Below, piece after piece: positions 34,349 through 44,729 of a stretch of DNA of 64,000 nucleotides. The DNA is from Stomoxys calcitrans (taxonomy: Eukaryota; Arthropoda; Insecta; Diptera; Muscidae), in contig NC_081552.1 in the NCBI RefSeq assembly GCF_963082655.1, positions 195,190,598 through 195,254,597 of the forward strand. The letters run 5' to 3'. Position 1 is the stretch's first letter, and every line of letters starts with the position of its first letter. The translations under genes were made by a program, and so were the position numbers. Below the pieces are notes generated by a model that saw only the letters and a list, made by a program, of their open reading frames with translations, was not told where the DNA came from and did not search any database.

Positions 34349-36225
34349 TTCTCTATCTCTTCCTCTTCCCCACGATAGCCCGGACCTCCGCCTGCTGGCC
34401 CGTATTATGGTCAGGCAGTCGAAAACAGATCTCAGTCCCTGGGTTCTCAATGTAGACCCCACTCTGTCTCTAGCTTTGATCCATCTGTGTAACATGATTT
34501 TCCAGACGGCAATTCTAGGGTTCCGTCAGTCCAAGACTGTTACGCTAGCAGCATTGCCTCGCACACGACCTCAAGTGTCGTTCCAGGTATCCGGTCGGAA
34601 ACCTCTTCCCTTCCTTTCAGGATTCCTATCGTCGCCGCCTATCCTACCGCCTTTAGTCTTATATCCGTAGTGGCTGCCTCTTATATCCACAGTGGCTGCC
34701 TCTAGAATAGTTTCCAGTGCCCTAGTGGGCGGAGCGGTGAGGCTCTGCCTATGCCAAGACAATATGTTCTCTGAACTTTTTGTATGGTCATAACATTGCA
34801 CTTTTTCTCCATAGCAGTCCACCAAACTACTGAGACGTAAGTAAGTATTGGTCTTATCACATTTCTGTAGAGCCAATGGACTATCCTCGGATTCAGGCCC
34901 CATTTCCAGCCTACAGCCCGTCTACATAATGCCCAACATCTGTGAGCCTTCTCAGTACGCTCCTGAATGTGACACTTCCAATTAAGTTTCCTATCCAAGA
35001 TCACTAATTATTTGACCTTGTCAGATATCGAAATCGTTTCGTTGAGGAAACGTGGTGTGTCAAATTGGCCCACGTTCGTCTTCCTTGTGAACAGGCATAT
35101 TTCAGTCTTTGCTGGCTTAACATTGAGACCCCTGGGTCTAACTCAGTCATATGCCATATGCAAGACCCTTTCGCCCCTTTTGCATAGCTGGTTCAGATCC
35201 TTATCCCTTAGATGTATTATAACATCGTCTGCATAGCAGACGGGTTCAAATCCCTCCTCAGTCAGCATCCGTAATAGGTCATTTATGGTGATCACCCATA
35301 GGAGTGGCGACAAAAAGCCCCCTTGTGGCGTGCCCTTTGCGACTTTCTCCCTTTTATTTATGTCATGGGACACACAATTTATCCACCTGTTCCTTAGCAT
35401 ATGGTTTATCCAGTGTCTAAGGACCGGGTCCACCCGGTACTGCTCTAAGGATTGGATCAGTGTGTCGGTCCGCACATTGTTAAAAGCCCCCTCGATGTCA
35501 ATGCATACCGCCAGTGTGTACGTTTTTATGCACAACCTCGTGCAGGGCAGTCTCCACCGACCTTCCCTTGACATTTTAGCAGTTCGCTGGATGTCCTACT
35601 ATTTATCATGGATTCCACATTACGTTCCATGGTTTTGAGTAGAAAGAACGTAAGGCTTATGGGTCTGTAGGACTTTGGTGTAGCTCTTCAAGGATTCCTT
35701 CACCATAAATTCCGTTATTATAAGCCTTCGACCAACCTCATTATTCCAAGATTCCGGTATCTCCATGAGTCCCGTCGTATCCTGTGGAATATGCGTTTTC
35801 ATCAAAAGCCTCGACATGTTCCTCGTTCTTTCTGCTCTCACTCCCATGTCGTCTACTAACGTTTCTGTTTGGGCATGGTTTTTGAGGGAAACTTTTTCAT
35901 CTTGGCGTCATTAACGCTATCGAACGGGTTGCGGAATAGCTTCCAGGAGGCACGTTTTGCCGCTCTGGTAATCTTATTGTATTCCTTGAACCGTGTGTTA
36001 TACACATCCCAATATACTTCCGCATTTTTACGACGTGCTCGGTTATAAAGTGTGCGGCCCTCTTTCCTAATGCTGCGAATCTCCCCGGTCATCCAGGAGT
36101 TTTCTTGGGCTGATTTTCTTTCCCGAAGAGGGCAACTACCTTCGAAAGACTCCACTAGTGCAGTCGCAATCCTGTTGACATTGTCGTCAATGTTTTCCAT
36201 CTAAATCATCTTGCCCAAGTCTTCT
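34349..36225 (-). pseudogene. LOA/I-like non-LTR retrotransposon fragment (linker, reverse transcriptase, start of RNase H)
   Basis: Order on the - strand: a linker domain (36200-35860; AWKLF-type, RRKNAEVYWDVYN), reverse transcriptase (35574-35143; [29 protein letters not shown], and catalytic CYADDVII), a thumb region (35004-34702; LDRKLNWKCHIQER) and the beginning of an RNase H domain near 34345-34500. The 5' endonuclease and 3' end are missing, and frames are broken between domains. It matches the copy at 45740-47545. The 3' side is cut at the TRE-1 tail. Confidence 0.82.
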
Positions 36226-36545
36226 TCTGAATAGTCTTCCTAAATTTAAATAGCTTTAAGTTGGCAATTTTGTACTATTCGTATATTCTCTCTTCCGCAA
36301 ACAAAACAAACACAAACAAACGCACACGGACAGTATAAGCATCTTCGTATGAATTCGTTCGGTTGGTTGACTGTTGTCATTCAACCAAGCTATTCACTCA
36401 GTTGATGTTCAGCACATGTACAAGCCACTAATACAAACACAATTTAGTCTTTTCAGTGGCCTTAGTGTGCCCATCGGCTTTAAATCGTAAGTTTTGTGTA
36501 AACGCCGCGTAAAGATCTCAAACAATCCCCTCTTTTGGGCTCTCC
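36226..36545 (+). repeat. Element Y copy
   Basis: TAGCTTTAAGTTGGCAATTT and TAAATCGTAAGTTTTGTGTA match the element Y duplication at 26500-27160, with extra sequence between them. It lies directly before element X copy 2, so Y may be one end of X. Confidence 0.55.
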
Positions 36546-37930
36546 ACCCCCAAAACACTTTGCCAAAAGGAAACGGAAAAAATAATATAAGAGCACAAAT
36601 TCAAAGCTGTCATCATTAAACAAATGACAGGTTGATTCAAACACACACAAAAATAAAACAATGTGGTATCCATTAAGAGATTTTTCTCTGGACTCTCTTT
36701 GTTGTTGCTCATTGTTTTTGTCTTCCCCTTTGCACTTAGGGATTTCTTAACAAATAAAGTTGAAAAAAAACAAATTTTATGTAAAGAGTTATGGTTTTGA
36801 GCAAAGGAAAAATGCAAATTTTACTCTCTTAAGGCACTTTGTGTCGATTAAAGCTCACCTCCTTGCAAATCATTTGCCAGAGAACACTTCTTTCTGCTTT
36901 TCTATATTTGAGCAAATTATGCGGTTTATGGAAACCTTTTCGAATAGTTTTGTTCGTGTGGTCGTCGCGTAATGATCTAAAATCGTGGTTATCGCGAAAA
37001 TCCGTGGTGTTCGGACTTTAAAAGCAGTAATTGAATCAAAATATTTGTGAGGATATTTAAAAGTGAAATATAAAGAGGAAAATGTGAATGTGCGGTGTTG
37101 GTATCAGAGAGATGGCTATGTTTGTTTCTTTTTAATTCAGAATACTCATATTTAAGTGGAATGAAAATAAAAAAGTTAAAAAACCGAATAGCAATGCTAA
37201 AGTCAACTAAACCACCAATAAATTTGGGGCTACTTTTTACGAAAGTGTTTAAGTGCTGTGTGTTCGCGAAGCCCGAGACAAACGGGAAAAAGCAAAACTA
37301 AATGTTGTTAACCAAAAAACAAAAGCAAAGGCTTCCAATGTAGGTAGCCTTGCTTTAATAAAAGTACCGTTTCTTTTCACATTCTTTATTGATTGTCTGT
37401 TTATCTTTGTTTCTCTCTTTCTGCACAATGGACAAATGGATTTAAACTATATTTGGTTAAAGTACAAATGAAGTGTGCGGTTTGATGTTAATTAACAGAG
37501 AGAGAGAGAGAGTGTACATTTTGCTTCCCCAAAAAATGTTGGGAGATGATTACAACTGTTTAGAAACACTATATGGACGTTTGATTTGCTCTGCCGGCAG
37601 AGCAGATCGTGCTAAATGTTGTACTTCGTGGTTAGATCAGTCGATTTGTTCATTACCACAAAGCAGAAGAGAAAAGAATTTAAAATGCAGTCATGTTATA
37701 CCTATGCATATGAAAAAGGAAAGTGAAGTAAATTTTAAGAGTGTGTGTGAGTGTTGTTCAATTTTTAGACATTGCAAAACAAAGTGCAGAAAGCGGGCTG
37801 ATTGACAATTCAAAAGCAATTAGACAAAGAAGAACTTTACTTAGAAACTTCTTTAGTTCGGTTGGGCCGAATATAGATATGCTGTGCTGCGTGTTAAATT
37901 GAAGGTATGTATTCGTTTCTCGCTTGTAGG
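36546..37930 (+). mobile_element. Element X copy 2, uninterrupted
   Basis: Closely matches copy 1 without the TRE-3 insertion. It includes TGGTCGTCGCGTAATGATCT, GCTCTGCCGGCAGAGC at 37588-37603 and GTTGTACTTCGTGGTTAGAT. It provides the empty site for the TRE-3 at 29274. No protein can be supported. Confidence 0.65.
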
Positions 37931-39130
37931 CTTCCATATACACCATTTCATTAACAATTTTAAATCGAGTGGATGAACGAAAATTTTTTTTCGTTTTCAT
38001 TGTGTTTTCGTTGGTCTATTTTTTCATAGTTCTTTTTGTTCTCTATGTGCGTTCGGGATCATTTGTTTTTGGTAGGCATTTACCACAGGGATAATTACCA
38101 AATCAATGGTTGCACAACTCATTTATTAGTTGGCAACCGTGGGTGATTTTATTTATTAATAATATTTCCACTTGGTTTTAAATAAAAATGTTTTCAAAAA
38201 TTTGGTCAAAAATTTAACCTGACTGCTTTTCCTTAAAAAAAAAGCCCTGAAATAATTTTCAATAAAAGAAGAAGCATAAACACAGCAAATTGTTGTTGGT
38301 TTTTTTTGTAAAACATTCGTTATGGGTGTGAATGAAAAGCCATAGGTGAGAGTATAAATGTTGAGAGTAGGAGAAACAAAAGGTGCGAGAGAACGAGTAT
38401 CACTATTTAGGTGAGGGTGTTGTGGGGGTGTGATGTGCGTGGCCCTACTTCGCATGTTAGTCAGTCAATTCCTTAAGGCTCGGCTTTGGCGTACGAGGCA
38501 TTCGCATTTTTGTTGTTGTTGTTTGCATATGAAAAAAATGTATAACTACAGATCATATGCAGTAGTTGGGTTTGATAAAAGTGAGTTTATGATACATATT
38601 ACGGCCAAACGACTGAATGGATTTTAATGAAATTAACATCAATTGAAAGATATTTTTCCAGAGATGTCCGGAATGTTTGTGAAAATTAATTTTCCGAAAA
38701 GAAAAATACTATTAAATAAGGAATTAATTTTCAACAAAAGAAGAAGAAGCAGAAACACAGCAAATTGTTTTCACTTTTTTACTTTAGCATGTGTGGGAGT
38801 ATTAGTGATGAGAGTGCGAGAAGTGACAGGTATGTGCGAGAGAAAGAGTATGCTAAAAGAGGTCACTCTTATGGTGCGGGTGTGTGGTGTTATGATACGT
38901 GTGGCCCTACTTAGTGCTCTTTGGCAAGGAGGTCAGTCAGCATCTTAAGCTGCGGCTATGGGCAAGAACGTTTGCGATTTAATATGCTGGCAACGGTTAA
39001 ATACAACATTGGCAACGGTCTTTTGTTTAAACATTGAAGTAAACATTAAAATGATTCAAAGTAACTAATTGTGTGGCCGGAGAGTTAAAAAAGTAAAGGA
39101 GAGAGGGTGCAGTATTTTTGCTTACATTAT
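37931..39130. repeat. Unassigned region with a diverged 250-bp direct repeat
   Basis: About 38240-38500 and 38716-38975 share CAACAAAAGAAGAAGAAGC-like, ACAGCAAATTGTT, GTGGCCCTACTT and GGTCAGTCAG motifs in the same order. No gene seen. Confidence 0.5.
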
Positions 39131-39940
39131 GTGATGGCTTCCATATGTTTTAAGGTAAAAAATCAATATCTTTCTGTATGTTTCTCTGTGCGTATAGACA
39201 TCGATTTGCGTACAATTCAGATAGTTTAAAATGATCATATGATGAAAGTAGTGGATTTGGGATTGCCCCGCCACAAAACAACCCAAAGCGGCATATAGCG
39301 CGATCTGGTAGAATGGGGTCTCGAATGGAAGGCAGAACGAATCTGACATAAAAATATGACGTCAGGTGGTTGGGGGTCATTCTTTTTTCTTAAACCACCT
39401 ATCATGCCAATGAGGGTTTTACAAATAGTGTACAAAGCTTACTTTGAAATATGGATTAAACTTTCAGAGAGTTTTACCCCAAAAGGCACTAACTGACATG
39501 TGGCTTTACTATGACAATATGGGGCTCAAATCCATTTGAGGTATTTGAAAATAGAGTAGGAATTTGACATCGAAATTTTGGGCCTACAATCTCATGTTGC
39601 CGATTAAAAAAAAATATCTGGGTCTAAATGGAAGGGTTTTAGGAGTAGAGTACGATCGTAACATTAAAAAATTTATAAAGTGGCTGAGAGTCCCCCTTAC
39701 ACCTAAGTTGACATGTAGCCTAATAATGGCTTTTTTATATACAAATGAAGGGCCATTTGCCATTTGTTCCGCCCACATGTAAAAGCATTAAACAGTAAGT
39801 ATGGTTAGCACCTGAAATGGTTATATAAAGTCAAGTTTCCAGTGCTCGGTCCTCCTTCAATTCCCACCAAATGGACATATAACCCGATAGTAACAATATG
39901 GGGCATAAAGAGAGTCACGAATCCTAAAAATAAAAGAAAA
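39131..39940 (+). repeat. Family B fragment, diverged
   Basis: Units with ATGGGGCTCAAATCCATTTG and GGAGTAGAGTACGATC are weakly conserved. No head or tail motif is seen. Confidence 0.5.
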
Positions 39941-39942
39941 CC

Positions 39943-40065
39943 AAACAAGTAAAAGCGTGCGTTCGGCCGGGTCTTATATACCTTCCACCATGGATCGCAT
40001 TTGTCTAGTTCTTTTCCCGGTTTCTCTTTTTAGGCCAATAAAGGATAAAAGAAAAAAAAGGATAA
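39943..40065 (-). repeat. TRE-1 tail fragment
   Basis: AACAAGTAAAAGCGTGCGTT, ACCTTCCACCATGGATCGC and TTCTTTTCCCGGTTTCTC are a TRE-1 tail, stopping after about 120 bp where a TRE-2 tail begins. Confidence 0.6.
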
Positions 40066-40895
40066 ACGTGCTAAGTTCGGCCGGGCCGAATATGGGGAAT
40101 CCACCACCATGGATACTGCTAAAAAACTATGCAAAATAAATCCAGTTGAAGGGCATAATTTTATTCTACATAACAAACTTCTGTCAAACCAGCAAAAATT
40201 AAAGCTGCTAGGAACCGGACAAGGATGATCGAGAGACCGGTTTATATGGGAGCTATATCAGGTTATAGACTGATTTGGATCGTACTTAGCACAGCTATTG
40301 GAAGTCATAACAGAACACTACATACAAATATTCAGCCAAATCGGACAAAAAATGCGGCTTGGAAGTCAAATAGGGAGATCGGTTTATATGGGAGCTATAT
40401 CAGGTTATAGACCGATTTGAACCATACATAGCACAGTTGTTAAAAGTCATAACGGAACAGGACATAAAAAAATTTCAGTCAAATCGGACAAAAATTGCGT
40501 CTTCCAGGGGCTCAAGAAGTCAATTCTGGAGATCGGTTTATATAGGAGCTATATCAGGTTATTGACCGATTCGGACCGTACTTGGCGCAGTTGTTGGAAG
40601 TCATAACAGAACACTACATGCTCAAGTTTATCCAAATGGGATAAAAATTGGGACTTGTTAGGGCTCAAGAAGTCAAATGGGGAGATCGGTTTATATGGGA
40701 GCTATATCAGGTTATAGACCGATTTGAACCGTACATAGCACAGTTGTTAAAAGTCATAACGGAACAATACATAAAAAATTTCAGCCAAATCGGACAAACA
40801 TTGCGGCTTCCAGGGACTAAAAATGTCTAATCGGGAGATCGGTTTATATGGGAGCTATATCTTGGGGTCATCAAAGGCGCATTTATTGCCCGATT
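40066..40895 (-). repeat. TRE-2 element, head missing
   Basis: The tail AACGTGCTAAGTTCGGCCGG is followed by about four monomers ending at GGTTTATATGGGAGCTATAT near 40861, just before the RTE-like LINE. Confidence 0.75.
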
Positions 40896-40899
40896 ATTC

Positions 40900-43370
40900 C
40901 GAAATTTACTTTATTTTAGTTGGCTATGACAGAATATTTTTTCCACTAGCCGAACGTAGAATAGCGTTCCAAGCGCCTCGATCTTCTGCGCTCATTCTAA
41001 AATCTCTGACACCAAGTTTCGAGGTGTCTCCCACAACTTGATCTTTCCATCGGGCTTTTGGTCTTCCCGGTTTGCGTGTACCACCGTGTTTGCCTTCAAA
41101 AGACTTCTTTGCTGGAGCTTCTTCATCCATTCTGACAACATGACTTAGCCAAGGCAGCCGTTGTATTTTGATGCGTGTAACTATGCTATCGTCGCCATAC
41201 AGCTCATACAGCTCGTGGTTCATACGTCGCCTATATTCTGCGTTAACGCAAACTGGTCCATATATTTTACGAAGAATCTTTCTCTCAAATACTCCAAGCA
41301 CTGCCTCATCTGCTTTCACAAGTACCCATGCTTCAGAACCATATAACAGCACGGGTAGTATCAGTGTCTTCTAAAGTGTAGTCTTCGTCTGTCGAGAGAT
41401 GGCCTTGTTTCTAAACTGCTTACTTAGTCCAAAGTAGCATCTGTTTGCCAGTATTATTCTTCGCTTTATCTCAAAACTGGTGTCATTCGGTGTGGTGTTT
41501 TGGTTACGTAGGTGCCGAGGTAGATAAAGTTACTGACTATCTCAAAGTTGTGATTCCCAACTTTCTCCATGTTCTTTATCTGCTCGGTTGTACAAGGCTT
41601 TTTGGGAGTGGAGACTATCCATTTCGTCTTATCTCCATTTACTGCCAGACCCATTTTCACTGACTCTCTTTCGATTCTTTCAAAGGCTGCAGTTACTACT
41701 TCCGGTGACCGACCTATGATATCGATATCGTCGGCATAGGCAAGTAGCATGTGCTCTCTTGTGATTAGTGTGCCATATCTATTCACTTCTGCATCTCGTG
41801 TAATCTTCTCCAGCAGGATATTAAAGAGATCACACGATAGGCTGTCTCCTTGTCTGAAACCTGGTTTGGTATTAAATGGTTCGAAGAGATTCTTTCCTAT
41901 TCTTACTGAGGAACGCGTATCAGCAAGTGTCATTCTGCAGAGTCTTATTAATTTTGCAGGAATACCCAACTCAGACATGGCTTGAAATACCGTTGAACCT
42001 AAAGGAGTATCGAAGTCGGCTTTGTAGTCAACAAAGAGATGGTAGGTGTTGATTTGTCCTTCTCGGGTCTTTTCCAGGATTTGGCGCAGTGTGAATATCT
42101 GGTCTAGGGTGGATTTACCAGGTCGAAAGCTGCATTGATAGGGCCCAATTATCTCATTGACTTTAGGTTTTAATCTTTCACACAGTACGTTCGAGAGTAT
42201 GTTGTATACGATGGAGAGGAGACTTATTCCTCTGTAGTTGGCACATTCCGTCTTGTCTCCTTTCTTGTGTACGGGACATAGTATGCTGAGGTTCCAATCA
42301 TCGGGTATGCGTTCTTCTAGCCAGATTGCGCAGATAAGCTGATGCATACGCCTTACCAGCGTGTCGCCTCCGGTCTTAAATAGTTCAGCGGGTAACCCGT
42401 CGGCTCATGCTGCCTTGTTGTTCATGAGTCGGGTTACTGCTACTTGGACCTCATTCTGACTAGGAGGTAAACATTCTATACCATCATCAGGGATTGGTTC
42501 TGCGGTATCCTCTTCGCCGCCAACGTCGGACACTAGCAGTTGGGTACAATGTTCTTTCCATATCCTCAGCATGTTGTCTGTGTCAGTTACCAGATTTCCT
42601 TCTTTGTCTCTGCAGGAGGATGTGCCTGCACCAAAGCCATCGGTTTGGTGTTTAATTTTTTGGTAAAATTTCCGGACTTTATTCTGACTCCTATACATCT
42701 GTGTTGAAGTGACACCATTCCCAGTCGCACTTCCTGTAAGGCGGTTATGTCTGCCTTGTACTTCTTTAATACATCCACCAGCGCGTATACTGCACCTTCT
42801 CTATAAAGAGTGCGGACATTCCAGGTGCAGATCCGCAAATCATGGTCCTTTTTTCGTTTGCGTGGGTCGTCAACGTTGGGGGGTCCGCTTTTACTATTCC
42901 TTTGTTTTTCATAGTAGTTCTATGTTTTCCGGGGGCGGGTTACTGGCCCAGGGCACCAACCGCATGGGTTTGTGGGATTGCATGTATCCCTCGTTGTGGC
43001 GAGCCGCTTGCTCCAAGATCCGACGCTCGCCGCAAGCCGCCCCTAACCTGGGAACAGACGCTGATGTTGGCCATTGGTTATTTGAAGGCGCCAATAACTC
43101 GCCTTGTCATCTCGAGTATCATTGGCACTCAGTATTTAGTTAAGAGCCAGTAGCATCTGACTTCTCACTGAGACTCTCCACTCGAAAATCGCTGACTGCC
43201 CGCGGCCGCATTTGCAGCTACTCCGCATAAAAACGGAGCTTTCCACCATCCGCAACCTGTGGACGCGCCCGGTAGCTTTCAGCTAAGCTTCCCGTGATAA
43301 CGATGGGCACCACACAAGTCGGAGCTCAAAGTTCCAGCCTGTGTGGTGCTCATAGTCATCCCGTATCGAC
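40900..43370 (-). pseudogene. RTE-like non-LTR retrotransposon with a ~1 kb endonuclease deletion
   Basis: Read on the - strand: the 5' region (43370-42840), the endonuclease start ([26 protein letters not shown]; 42838), then a jump straight to the post-endonuclease linker (MYRSQNKVRKFYQK; 42698), the reverse transcriptase (42347-41466; [38 protein letters not shown]) and a C-terminal zone ([26 protein letters not shown]) ending at 40905 with GAATATTCTGTCATAGCC-like sequence. The missing part corresponds to about 52978-53993 of the + strand copy. The catalytic YADD is intact but frames are broken. Endonuclease similarity to RTE/BovB-type elements is from memory. Confidence 0.85.
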
Positions 43371-44340
43371 CGAAATTTGGGACAGTGAAATGTGTTAGGC
43401 CCATCGACATTCTTTTTCAATTTGACCCATATCGGTCGAGATTTGAATATATATTGGGCCCATGAAAAGGCACATTTATGGTCTGATGTCGCCAAAATTT
43501 GGGACAGTGAGTTATGTTAGGCCCCTCGAAATCTTTCTGCTATTTGGCCCAGATCGGTCCAGATTAGGATATAGCTGCCATATAGACCGATCTCTCGATT
43601 TAAGGTCTTGGGCCCATAAAAGGTGCATTTATTGTCCGATGTTGCCGAAATTTGGGACAGTGAGTACTGTTAGGCTTTTCGGTGTCCTTCTTCACTTTGA
43701 CCGAGATCGGTTCAGATTTGGATATAGCTGCTATTTATTGTCTGATGTTGCCGAAATTTGGGACAGTGAGTTATATTAGGCCCCTCGACATCTTTCTGCA
43801 ATTTGCCTCAGATCGGTCCAGATTTGGATACAGCTGTCATATAGACCGATCTCTCGATTTAAGGTCTTTGTTGTCCGATGTCGCCGAAATTTGGGACAGT
43901 GACTACTGTTAGGCCCTTCGACATCCCTCTTGAATTTGGCTCAGATCGGTTCAGATTTGGATATAGCTGCCATATAGACCGATCCTTCGATTTAATGTCT
44001 TGGCCTCATTAAAAGCGCATTTATTATCCGATTTCGCTGAAATTTGACACAGTGACTTATGTTAGGCTTTTCGATATCTGTGTCGTGTATGGTTCAGATC
44101 GGCCTATATTTGGATGGAGCTACCATAAAGATCGATATTTTGTTCTACAAAATTGAACAATGACTTCTACTTATTAGACGACTCAAAGTCCGTGTCGAAT
44201 TTGGTCCAAATCGGACCATATTTCGATATATATGGGCATAAATTATGCATTTTTCACAGGACTAAGACGAAAGGTGGTTTACATATATACCCGAGGTGGT
44301 GGGGCTGGGCCGAACCGACCATTGTTTTACTTGTTTGTTT
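43371..44340 (+). repeat. TRE-3 array, head missing
   Basis: Starts in a monomer (CGACCGAAATTTGGGACAGT), has about six units with internal deletions and ends with a damaged tail (CCCGAGGTGGTGGGGCTGGG, TTTTACTTGTTTG). Confidence 0.75.
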
Positions 44341-44370
44341 TTTATTGGTAATTGTGCAACATTCTTGCTA

Positions 44371-44376
44371 TTTATT
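44371..44376 (-). promoter_or_regulatory. Poly(A) signal AATAAA of the adenylyl cyclase gene
   Basis: The + strand TTTATT lies 48 bp beyond the stop codon (44425-44427) on the transcribed strand. A second TTTATT is at 44341. Confidence 0.5.
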
Positions 44377-44424
44377 ATTAACTAAGTCGATGTAATGTTA
44401 AAATATTTTTGTTTTTACACCACC

Positions 44425-44729
44425 TTAATCTTGGTGATATTTATGAGCTTCAACATTTTTTGTTTCCAACATCCCGAATTGAAAATCTTTAGTAATTCGA
44501 ACAAAATATGTTGGCATATAGCCGCGTCCTTTTACATGAATGTAACCACGATATTTACAAGCCACATTGAATGATTTCAAAGCATCGGCAGCTTCTTCGG
44601 TGACTTGAATGCGGCCCGGCTCGCCCGTAGAGTCCATGCGAGATGCCATGTTTACGGCATTGCCCCAGATATCATAATAGGCTTGAGAGGAACCAACGAC
44701 ACCAGCCATGACTTCGCCACTGCTTATGC
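44425..44729 (-). CDS. Adenylyl cyclase exon k (terminal): end of C2 domain
   Basis: Acceptor AAATTTCAG. Encodes [40 protein letters not shown] and [13 protein letters not shown], ending KYHQD with TAA at 44425-44427. Confidence 0.93.

Noticed and set aside
28629..36972. Conserved ~65-residue open frame in both element X copies (YVKSYGFEQ...FVRVVVA)
   Set aside because: The few differences between copies appear almost all amino-acid changing, so there is no sign of selection on protein, and no start or domain is recognisable.
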